The translations under genes were made by a program, and so were the position numbers. Shown here piece after piece: positions 1-5,986 of a DNA stretch of 7,738 nucleotides (position 1 is the stretch's first letter; each line of letters begins with the position of its first letter). The DNA is from Planctomycetaceae bacterium (GTDB lineage Bacteria > Planctomycetota > Planctomycetia > Pirellulales > Lacipirellulaceae), in assembly GCA_002713555.1 (NCBI GenBank), contig PATG01000002.1, positions 1-7,738 on the forward strand, given 5' to 3'. The notes beneath the pieces are model-generated. The model was not told the DNA's origin. It was given only the letters and a program-made list of their open reading frames with translations, and did not search any database.

Positions 1-31
1 TCTACGGCCTGTTGAATCGCGCTTCGTTCCC

Positions 32-793
32 ATGATGCCCACCCCCCAGTACGAGCGTGACAGGTGTGTCACTGGAATCGCCGGGTTGGACGAAATTTTG
101 CGTGGTGGAATTCCCTACGGCTCCACGGTTTTGGTCGCTGGAACTTGTGGTTCAGGGAAGACAACCATGTGCATGGAATTCTTGGTCAATGGGGCCAGCC
201 AGGGTGAAGCTTGTGCCCACTTCTCAGCGACTGAACCTTCTGTAAAACTACTTGAGAATGTGCGTCAATTCGATTTCTTTGATATGCGTCTTGTCGATCA
301 AGGACTCATTAACGTGTTTGACATGGACGTGTTGTTCTCTTGGTTAGGCATGACCAAGTCCACATTCGATCTGTCGGATATTGATGCCATGGTCAAATCG
401 ATTACCGACATTGTCAACACCATTGGTGTCACTCGACTGGTGATTGATTCGGTTACGACACTCTGTTACAAGATTCCAAGCGAACAGTTGATTCGTGATT
501 TCCTGTTCAAATTGGGTAAATCTCTTGCAACATTAGGGTGTACAGCATTGCTCGTCTCGGAAATTACATCGTCGGGCGCCAAGGCATATTGGTCCTCATT
601 TGGTGTAGAAGAAGCTATTCTTGACGGCATTATTGTACTGGGTGACGTGGAAAGAATGGGGCACCTTCTCCGGTTCGTACAAGTTGTTAAGATGCGAGGA
701 ACTTCTCATGCTCGCGCAAAGTATGCACTGGAACTGACACCCAAAGGTGTAATGTTAACGCCGATGCTGAAGTGGGGTGCTGTAAATGATTGA
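32..793 (+). CDS. KaiC/RecA-like ATPase with intact P-loop (FlaH-like)
   Basis: This is a single-domain, 253-residue KaiC-type ATPase of the RecA superfamily, expected to be cytoplasmic. The N-terminus carries the usual KaiC signature TGIAGLDEILRGGIPYG (14-30). A canonical Walker A, GTCGSGKT, lies at 37-44, with K43 and T44. A Walker B strand TRLVIDS has its aspartate at 139, and a KMRG-x-x-H motif lies at 220-226. After the second strand there is a single acidic residue (E68 in SATEPS) where KaiC has a catalytic Glu pair, so ATP binding is likely and hydrolysis may be slow. It is the first of three related genes and overlaps the next by 8 bp, which points to one transcript and coupled translation. 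The start is uncertain: ATG codons lie at 32 and 35 with no clear Shine-Dalgarno site, and this frame stays open to the window edge, so the protein could begin further upstream. The family includes the archaellum regulator FlaH and many archaeal signalling proteins; the exact role here is unknown. Confidence 0.85.
   Translation: MMPTPQYERDRCVTGIAGLDEILRGGIPYGSTVLVAGTCGSGKTTMCMEFLVNGASQGEACAHFSATEPSVKLLENVRQFDFFDMRLVDQGLINVFDMDVLFSWLGMTKSTFDLSDIDAMVKSITDIVNTIGVTRLVIDSVTTLCYKIPSEQLIRDFLFKLGKSLATLGCTALLVSEITSSGAKAYWSSFGVEEAILDGIIVLGDVERMGHLLRFVQVVKMRGTSHARAKYALELTPKGVMLTPMLKWGAVND
774..779 (+). promoter_or_regulatory. Ribosome-binding site of the second KaiC-like gene
   Basis: GGGGTG ends 6 bases before the ATG at 786 and lies inside the last codons of the previous gene. 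It matches an archaeal anti-Shine-Dalgarno sequence and supports ATG 786 as the start, and so supports the 8-bp gene overlap. Confidence 0.6.
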
Positions 794-1373
794 ACTGGAT
801 GCGGGGATCGCTCAACAGTTGGCTGATGAAGTAAGTCCTTCTTCTGCTATTCAAGTTCGAGTAGGCACAAGTAATTCTGAATTGATTATTGCATCAATCC
901 TTCAACCGCTAATCCAAGGATTCGGGATGAGGGGAGTCTACATTTGCGCTTCTCGAAGTGCAGCAGAAATCATCCAAACTCTCGACAGCATCGGCATCGA
1001 TTCCAGCGGAATCCAATTCATCGATACTGTGTCGAGTGGATTCATCGGAGGAACAGAAGTACCGTATCCGAATGTTCGATTTGTCGATAGCCCAATCATG
1101 CTGGAGTCGATTATGTTGCGTACCCTATACCATTTGAGCGAATATACTGAAACCGGAAATTTCGTCATTTTGGATTCTGTAAACGCACTTTCAATTTACA
1201 ATGAGAAGCGAATGTTGGCAGAATATCTTCACACCTTCATCAATACATTCCGTGCGCGAGAGGTACTCACAGCCATCATCAACGTCCCAGACCAAACACC
1301 GCCAGGTGTGTTGGCCAACTTGGATTTGTATTGCACTGACCTCATCGATCGAGGGCAAGTTGTGATTCATTGA
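786..1373 (+). CDS. KaiC/RecA-fold protein with degenerate P-loop
   Basis: This 195-residue protein appears to be a shortened RecA/KaiC-fold domain. A strand-loop-helix at 22-39 sits where Walker A should be, but the loop reads GTSNSEL (27-33), with no GK[ST]. It therefore probably cannot bind ATP in the normal way. A Walker B-like strand survives as NFVILDSVNAL, with its aspartate at 130. It is followed by a helix (ca. 140-158) and a strand TAIINVP (162-168), in the order expected of the fold. The usual N-terminal TGIxGLDExLxGGIP segment is absent. The overall pattern resembles the degenerate, FlaH/KaiC-derived domains common in archaea (I am reminded of the haloarchaeal DUF7504 type, from memory only). 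It lies between two related genes, overlapping the first by 8 bp and sitting next to the third, so it is probably a non-catalytic partner of the intact ATPase. The fold call is moderately sure; the function is not known. Confidence 0.75.
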   Translation: MIELDAGIAQQLADEVSPSSAIQVRVGTSNSELIIASILQPLIQGFGMRGVYICASRSAAEIIQTLDSIGIDSSGIQFIDTVSSGFIGGTEVPYPNVRFVDSPIMLESIMLRTLYHLSEYTETGNFVILDSVNALSIYNEKRMLAEYLHTFINTFRAREVLTAIINVPDQTPPGVLANLDLYCTDLIDRGQVVIH

Positions 1374-1378
1374 GGTGA
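1372..1378 (+). promoter_or_regulatory. Strong ribosome-binding site that decides the start of the third KaiC-like gene
   Basis: GAGGTGA overlaps the stop codon of the previous gene (TGA 1371-1373) and ends 5 bases before ATG 1384. It pairs well with the archaeal 16S tail (UCACCUC). An in-frame GTG at 1375 lies inside this motif, so it is more likely part of the binding site than the start codon. Confidence 0.65.
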
Positions 1379-1383
1379 AAAAA

Positions 1384-2202
1384 ATGGAACCTGTACAATT
1401 TGACTCCGACGATGAGGAATTCTACGGTGATATGGGAAGCATCGGCTCTGTCAAATTCGATAACATCTTGACGGGGAGTCCACTAAATGATGGCAGTATC
1501 CCACGTGGTTTCACTTTGCTCGCCATTGGCAATCAAGGTGCAGGAATGGATTTGATGGCGAAACAATTCGCATCTGTCGCTGAAGATCCGGAAAACACAC
1601 TCTTGGTTTCAACAGCTGAGAGTCAAGCGGAGATTCTTGCGCTGTACCGCCGATATGATTGGCCGACTGACATCATGGTCCGAACCATGGGTGAGGAATA
1701 CAACCAGAATGTTTTGGAGCGAGATTTACGTGCCAGCCGATATCGACTCGAAGGGTTTACCATGCAAGATATTCAAAAACTCGCACAAACTCGATTCACA
1801 GAAAATGAGGTCCATGATTACTTGACAGATTTGACAAGTCAAATGACATCATTACCACCTTATTTCCGCGCAGCTGTGGACAATCTGGATTTCTTCTTTG
1901 CTCGAAACGACTCTTCTAGGGTGATCTCGATGCTCCGTATGATTCAAGCACATACGCAAATGAATCGTGGAATTTTACTGCTCAATGTTTCAAGTGACAT
2001 GGTAGACAAGTCTGTTGAGCGCCAGCTGTATGCCATCTGCGACATTGTGATGGAATTCGAAGTTGGTATGCTAGGAACAGACTTTGAAACACGGATGGTG
2101 ATTCGGAAATTCAGAAACGGACCAGAGAACCTGAAGGCGATTTCATTCCGTGTCACAAAGGATGAGGCGATTACACCAGAGACGGTGGATCGTATCGCAT
2201 GA
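1384..2202 (+). CDS. KaiC/RecA-like protein with degenerate Walker A
   Basis: The chosen ATG gives 272 residues; starting at the upstream GTG would add three. An acidic N-terminus (about 1-18) precedes a RecA/KaiC-like core. The segment before the P-loop, DGSIPRG (36-42), resembles the KaiC GGIPxG turn. The P-loop itself reads GNQGAGMD (49-56): the three glycines remain, but the invariant Lys is Met55 and the Ser/Thr is Asp56. E79 in TAES occupies the catalytic-Glu position, a Walker B-like strand AAVDNLDFF has its aspartate at 166, and KFRN (242-245) sits where KaiC has KMRG. A helical stretch at about 105-160 before Walker B is longer than in the first gene. The third member of the array, it is likely co-transcribed, with 10 bases between it and the previous stop. 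The Lys-to-Met and Thr-to-Asp changes argue against normal ATPase activity; a structural or regulatory partner of the intact ATPase is the likeliest role. Confidence 0.78.
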   Translation: MEPVQFDSDDEEFYGDMGSIGSVKFDNILTGSPLNDGSIPRGFTLLAIGNQGAGMDLMAKQFASVAEDPENTLLVSTAESQAEILALYRRYDWPTDIMVRTMGEEYNQNVLERDLRASRYRLEGFTMQDIQKLAQTRFTENEVHDYLTDLTSQMTSLPPYFRAAVDNLDFFFARNDSSRVISMLRMIQAHTQMNRGILLLNVSSDMVDKSVERQLYAICDIVMEFEVGMLGTDFETRMVIRKFRNGPENLKAISFRVTKDEAITPETVDRIA

Positions 2203-2237
2203 TGCTTCTTGTAGACCCGTGTCGCATGGATTAAACG

Positions 2238-2297
2238 TGGAGCTATGCAATTATGCTCCATGGTTGCCAGCATAAGCAACCATGATATGATAATCAT
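2238..2297. terminator. Adjacent inverted repeats between convergent genes, possible terminator
   Basis: The 91-bp gap between the third KaiC-like gene and the convergent methyltransferase gene holds a perfect 9-bp inverted repeat, CATGGTTGC at 2259-2267 with GCAACCATG at 2276-2284, around an 8-base loop. Just upstream is a 6-bp repeat, TGGAGC (2238-2243) with GCTCCA (2255-2260), which shares two bases with the larger stem. A weaker 5-bp repeat, ATGAT/ATCAT, spans 2282-2297 and reaches the end of the methyltransferase gene. No long T-run follows on either strand. Archaeal termination mostly uses T-rich tracts, so termination is plausible from position rather than proven. Confidence 0.45.
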
Positions 2298-4492
2298 TCT
2301 TCATCTTCAAATAATTGAATGAACTCATTGTAGGTGTAATGATGTAAAAGATATGTCGCAATATGGTGACTAATGTTCCTATCTGTAATATGGAATTGCC
2401 CTTCGCCGTCTCTTCCATGTTGCCGATCTGAGAAATTGATATCTTCACCAATTTGTTCAGAACGAATACAGAAAACCAAAACTCTATTTCTGAAAAACAG
2501 CAAGTAGTATAATCTCGAAAACTCGTCCCTCTTAATTTGTTGCATATTACAATCCCAAGAGTGATCTTCCCTTTCCTCGAAATCTAAAGGGCGACTTTCT
2601 GGGTCATTATTGATGCATTGATCAATAAAATTTTCTACGGTAATTTTTTCACTGTTTGCTTCTAAAACTCTTGAACATTTTACTTCAACTCGTTCTCCCT
2701 CACGAGGATCGAAAAGATCGTGGAAGTTAGATTCGGGGCCTGCCAAATTTTCCATTGCTTGGATAAATATCTCTCCAACTTTGCCGAAACGTGTAGTATG
2801 TAGACTGAAAAGTCCACGCCTAAAGGACTCTACTCTATCGCACATAATTAGGGATAAGGAATCAACAGTTATTAGACTATATCCTGATTCAGTTCTCTGT
2901 AGTCCTAAATGTTGCAAAAAATTATCTTCATTGAATAATTCATACTGCTGGAAATATTCAGTATGTATCGGTAACGATATTAAATCTGATTGAAGGATTT
3001 TATGAGTGCTGAATAGTTTTTCAAACAACCACGACATGACATCACTATTGAGTATGTTTGCCAATTGTTGGTGCGTAATCGGGAAGTCACGTAGAACAAT
3101 TAAATTGGCGCTATTCAAAATGTACCGTTGTTCCTTGTCAACATAAAAGCGCGGATTATTGCTAATGAACTTGTAAATTATCTTCTGAGGGGCTTTGTAC
3201 AACTCCTCTGGTGCAACTTGCTGATACTGTGACAGATCGGATGAAATGAATGAACTTGGAGGCTTCAAACAGTCATCGGTGATATCAGAGCCACGATAAA
3301 CGGGTACTCCTCCTGCAAAATTAGTACTTTTAACCAACTTTTTGTTATTCCCTGTCACTATCCCAAGGGCCCATTCAACACCGTGATCTAGATTTCTGTG
3401 AGGCAAAGAAAAAAGATGCTTGATGATTTTAGCATCATTATCGTTAGAGTTAATGTTGAAAATCTGCTTGGGATTTTCTGAAAAAGATGATTGCTTTCGA
3501 AAATAAACATCAGTCCCCATTCGACATTTAACCTCATTATCTAATTCTGCCTCGTTTTTCCTTAGAATAACTGAAATAGCCTTGGTTTGAAGTTTTGGAA
3601 ATAATTTCCCATAATGTTGAATTGAGACAAGTTGGTATGAGAGTGCCTTCTGACGCGCATCTGCAAATGTTTCAATGTTGAAGAAAGCATCTTGCAACAG
3701 AAAACCAAGATATCCATTCTCGTTTAAGACCCCAAGAGAGGCAAAGAAAAAGAAGGAACTCGTATCAGAACTTTTCTTAATTCCCATTTGCTCTGCATAG
3801 CTATCTTTTACATCTTTGTTGATTTTCTTCCCCCACGGTGGATTGGTCATAATCACATCATATCTGTGACACTTATCGTTGATGTGATGCTGAATAAAGT
3901 CGCCTTGGACGATATTATCTGACATGTAACCTGTGGAGTCATATATCCTTTTTTTTGTCAATGCTACAGCAACAGGATCGGTATCAAATCCAAATATATT
4001 CTCTGGACGAAACCCCTTTTTTATCGCTTCAATGATGAAATTCCCTGACCCACAACAGGGGTCGCAAAAAGTCAAATCGTTACAATCAGTGTTTACTTGA
4101 TCAAAGAAATCACATATGACGTGCTTTGGAGTATAATATACACCCTCTTTGTTCCTATATGAATTTGAAAGTTGGGATTGGTATTCCTCTGCAAGTTGTG
4201 CGCAATCAACCACAGTAGAATCAAGTAAACTGAGAATTTTTTCTTGTAAGGGTTGGTGGTCATGCGAATCCTTTTTCGACTTGTTCGCTCGTGAAATTAA
4301 CTTATCTTTCCCGAGATTTTCACGTTTGAATTTAGTGATTGATTCCCCCGATATCAATCCAGACTTGGTACGTTCTAGATAGCCAGTTTTGATCCAATTT
4401 CTGATTGTTGCTATAGAGACAGAAAAAGCTGAGGCTGCTTGATCAATCGTAAGTTCGTCAGAATTACTGACGTTCTGGCCCCCAGTACTCAT
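2294..4492 (-). CDS. Single-chain restriction-modification-like protein: HTH, N6-adenine methyltransferase, candidate C-terminal nuclease
   Basis: From ATG 4492 this is 732 residues. (1) About 14-57 is a MerR/excisionase-type helix-turn-helix (DQAASAFSVSIATIRNWIKTGYL region). (2) An N6-adenine methyltransferase of the Eco57I/TaqI class follows, with YYTP at 119-122, the AdoMet motif DPCCGSGNF at 144-152, GFDTDP at 168-173 and the catalytic NPPW at 217-220. (3) About 370-525 looks like a TaqI-type target-recognition region, opening with a GIVTGNNKK motif near 377 and RGSDI near 400. (4) The C-terminal 160 residues hold a candidate PD-(D/E)XK nuclease: E574, D592/D595, EVK at 603-605, and QIK at 652-654. 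The protein probably methylates and cuts the same DNA site, as type IIG enzymes do, but those usually carry the nuclease at the N-terminus. The gene is clearly AT-richer than its flanks (sampled 60-base lines: 30% GC at 2461 against 50% at 541 and 57% at 6181) and no partner subunit lies nearby, so transfer is likely. An in-frame TTG at 4501 is an alternative start. The methyltransferase call is very sure; the nuclease call is moderate. Confidence 0.9.
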   Translation of the reverse strand: MSTGGQNVSNSDELTIDQAASAFSVSIATIRNWIKTGYLERTKSGLISGESITKFKRENLGKDKLISRANKSKKDSHDHQPLQEKILSLLDSTVVDCAQLAEEYQSQLSNSYRNKEGVYYTPKHVICDFFDQVNTDCNDLTFCDPCCGSGNFIIEAIKKGFRPENIFGFDTDPVAVALTKKRIYDSTGYMSDNIVQGDFIQHHINDKCHRYDVIMTNPPWGKKINKDVKDSYAEQMGIKKSSDTSSFFFFASLGVLNENGYLGFLLQDAFFNIETFADARQKALSYQLVSIQHYGKLFPKLQTKAISVILRKNEAELDNEVKCRMGTDVYFRKQSSFSENPKQIFNINSNDNDAKIIKHLFSLPHRNLDHGVEWALGIVTGNNKKLVKSTNFAGGVPVYRGSDITDDCLKPPSSFISSDLSQYQQVAPEELYKAPQKIIYKFISNNPRFYVDKEQRYILNSANLIVLRDFPITHQQLANILNSDVMSWLFEKLFSTHKILQSDLISLPIHTEYFQQYELFNEDNFLQHLGLQRTESGYSLITVDSLSLIMCDRVESFRRGLFSLHTTRFGKVGEIFIQAMENLAGPESNFHDLFDPREGERVEVKCSRVLEANSEKITVENFIDQCINNDPESRPLDFEEREDHSWDCNMQQIKRDEFSRLYYLLFFRNRVLVFCIRSEQIGEDINFSDRQHGRDGEGQFHITDRNISHHIATYLLHHYTYNEFIQLFEDEE

Positions 4493-4520
4493 AGACAACA
4501 ATCATGGAGACGAGCGACGG

Positions 4521-4540
4521 TATATTAGCCCTTTTAGGGC
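4521..4540 (-). promoter_or_regulatory. Putative TATA box and adjoining palindrome upstream of the methyltransferase gene
   Basis: On the minus strand a TATA-like TAATATA (4521-4527) lies about 32 bases before ATG 4492. With usual archaeal spacing, transcription would start at about 4498, giving a very short leader, which agrees with the lack of a clear Shine-Dalgarno site. Directly upstream, where the BRE would be, is the palindrome GCCCTTTTAGGGC (4528-4540, 5-bp arms, 3-base centre). It could be an operator, perhaps for the protein's own helix-turn-helix; that is inference. Confidence 0.4.
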
Positions 4541-4617
4541 GTCAGAAGTACGCTCACAGAAGTTGAAAAATCGCACAGACACTTGCCTATAACTGCCAAT
4601 CGAAGGTGTGACCAGCA

Positions 4618-5628
4618 TCAAAGATAACTGAGAATCCAAACTATTGGGTCTCCGAACAATACAAGTGGAAGAATTGCAGGGAAAACAAACAGTAAGAATG
4701 GGTGCTTTGCGGTTACCCAGGCATTCTCAACACCGTACTCTGCCAACTCATTGAGAACTTGTTCGATCTCAGTTTCGGCGCGGCTACCACGTACTGGACG
4801 CATTCGACGAGTTACGCCTCGTGTCCCATCGGGTTTGTCAATCACTTCTTCAAGCAACCACACGTGGTTATTCGTAATTTCGCCCAATGCCATTTTTGAA
4901 GCGTGCCACGACATTGAAAGAGGTCTCAAATCACCTCTCCCCGCATTCCGGGCCAACATAATCAATGGTAAAACCAAGAAAGCCAAGCCAGCCCAAATCA
5001 GAAGTGATAATGCAGGTGGCATCGATGTTGACATCGCAGAATCATCGAGATACAGTGGGAATGCAGCACCCACCCAAGAAGGTAGTAACAAGGTGGCAAG
5101 CATCATTGCTTTGGCATCGGCACCACCGTGTAGCATCCTGAATCGCCAAGCCATCTCAAAGAATAGCAACACAATGCCCATGAGAATCATTTGCCCCCAC
5201 AACAACGCTGCCTTGGTCAATGCAGATTCTGTATCCATAGGTATACTTGGATCAAAATAATCCATGAGGACAGGCACATATTCCATTGCACCCATCACCA
5301 ATCCGACGCCACTGACAAAGTACCAAATGGTCACCGCGACATCCAATTTTGAGCCCTTGCGTATATCATTGAAATCTGGAATGCCAATCAATGCGGTAGA
5401 GGCGAAAGCAACAACGGCAGACGCTGTTAGCCATATCATCCAACCGGCTTCGAGAATCAACAGCTCTAGCATTAACAAGAACAGTGTGGGTTTTGCCCAC
5501 CCCCACCACCAATCATTGGATACGCGACGGGTTTTGTGATCAAGCCAAGCCGCTCCGCCAAAACAAACAACCAGTACGCTGAGGCGAACCCATTGAATAA
5601 GTTCCAACTGAATATCGATATCTGACAT
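4618..5628 (-). CDS. Archaeal prepilin/preflagellin-type peptidase, family A24
   Basis: This 336-residue membrane aspartic peptidase of the FlaK/PibD/TadV class would remove the short signal peptide of archaellins or type IV pilin-like proteins at the cytoplasmic face. Both catalytic motifs are present: the first Asp is D30 in AAWLDHKTRRVSN after the first membrane helix, and the second is D171 in HGGADAKAM, the GGAD form of the GxGD motif. I count about eight hydrophobic segments (roughly 13-28, 46-68, 69-83, 97-118, 139-161, 173-192, 205-226 and 310-335). A soluble region of about 80 residues (227-305) precedes the last helix. The two Asp residues are 141 positions apart, clearly more than I recall for FlaK of Methanococcus maripaludis (Asp18 and Asp79), and the protein is longer than that family's usual 230 or so. 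The start is ATG 5628 with CAGGTG 9 bases before it. Substrates are not in the window. Archaellum and pilus roles cannot be separated here. Confidence 0.85.
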   Translation of the reverse strand: MSDIDIQLELIQWVRLSVLVVCFGGAAWLDHKTRRVSNDWWWGWAKPTLFLLMLELLILEAGWMIWLTASAVVAFASTALIGIPDFNDIRKGSKLDVAVTIWYFVSGVGLVMGAMEYVPVLMDYFDPSIPMDTESALTKAALLWGQMILMGIVLLFFEMAWRFRMLHGGADAKAMMLATLLLPSWVGAAFPLYLDDSAMSTSMPPALSLLIWAGLAFLVLPLIMLARNAGRGDLRPLSMSWHASKMALGEITNNHVWLLEEVIDKPDGTRGVTRRMRPVRGSRAETEIEQVLNELAEYGVENAWVTAKHPFLLFVFPAILPLVLFGDPIVWILSYL

Positions 5629-5710
5629 GCGTTACAGCACCTGCACAGGAAAGCGACTTAAAGCAGCCTCGGCCCCCTTTGTCTTGTGAGCATGCTTTCG
5701 GAGGAGTACC
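5629..5710. promoter_or_regulatory. Divergent promoter region between the A24 peptidase and UPF0147 genes
   Basis: These 82 bases separate two divergent starts. A TTAAA element at 5658-5662 is a weak TATA candidate for the plus-strand gene (about 49 bases before its ATG, so a leader of roughly 25 bases). CAGGTG on the minus strand (5638-5643) is the likely ribosome-binding site of the peptidase, and GGAGGAG (5700-5706) that of UPF0147. Promoter positions are tentative. Confidence 0.4.
5700..5706 (+). promoter_or_regulatory. Ribosome-binding site of the UPF0147 gene
   Basis: GGAGGAG ends 4 bases before ATG 5711, with its GGAGG core 6 bases away. It is a near-consensus Shine-Dalgarno site and fixes the start of this short gene. 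Confidence 0.7.
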
Positions 5711-5986
5711 ATGACAGCCGATATCGAAAACAGATTGCAGCAAATTGCGAGCGTGATTACACAATTGGATGACCAAAAGGTCCCACGGAACATTCGCAAG
5801 GGTGCGAAGGACGCCGTTGAACAGTGGCTTCTAAACAAGAACAAGCAACTTGATGTTCGAATTGCGATGTCTCAAGCCAAGTTGGAAGAGTTGTATGAAG
5901 ACCCCAACATCCCAATGGAATTTGGTACCTTAATTCTACAAATCAATACAGCACTAGAGCAGATGCTCACGGATTTGCACTCCTAA
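5711..5986 (+). CDS. UPF0147 family protein
   Basis: This 91-residue, probably all-helical cytoplasmic protein matches the archaeal UPF0147 family. The diagnostic features are VPRNIRKGAKDA (24-35), a central helix with the LDVRIAMSQAKLEEL pattern (47-61), and DPNIPMEFGTLI (64-75), which corresponds to the family's DPNMPxHxRTLIW motif. Length agrees with the family (about 85-95 residues). Structures known for the family are small helical bundles, but no biochemical function is established. The gene has a strong GGAGGAG site, is read divergently from the A24 peptidase gene, and its last 20 bases overlap the end of the convergent isoaspartyl peptidase gene. The conserved tryptophan of the RTLIW motif is replaced here (GTLIL). 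The family call is confident; the role is unknown. Confidence 0.88.
   Translation: MTADIENRLQQIASVITQLDDQKVPRNIRKGAKDAVEQWLLNKNKQLDVRIAMSQAKLEELYEDPNIPMEFGTLILQINTALEQMLTDLHS

Noticed and set aside
3..35. Tail of an upstream gene ending YGLLNRASFP then TGA, overlapping the first ATG.
   Set aside because: Only ten residues are visible, no family can be recognised, and the frame of the first KaiC-like gene is equally open, so it is not listed as a gene.
32..2202. A Kai circadian clock system.
   Set aside because: The proteins are single-domain and two lack the nucleotide site; no KaiB or KaiA is present and the double-domain KaiC layout is missing.
2294..4492. A BREX PglX-type methyltransferase or a type I modification subunit.
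   Set aside because: At 732 residues it is much shorter than PglX, and no other BREX genes and no type I R or S genes are adjacent. The C-terminal candidate nuclease fits a single-chain enzyme better.
4543..4563. Repeated CAGAAGT (4543-4549 and 4557-4563) as a possible target-site duplication or operator.
   Set aside because: Seven bases repeated once, both copies on the same side of the gene; expected by chance often enough and not flanking anything.
4751..5539. Two long plus-strand open frames (169 and 91 codons) opposite the A24 peptidase gene.
   Set aside because: They lie antisense to a gene with clear catalytic motifs and membrane helices, show no recognisable domain and have no good ribosome-binding sites.
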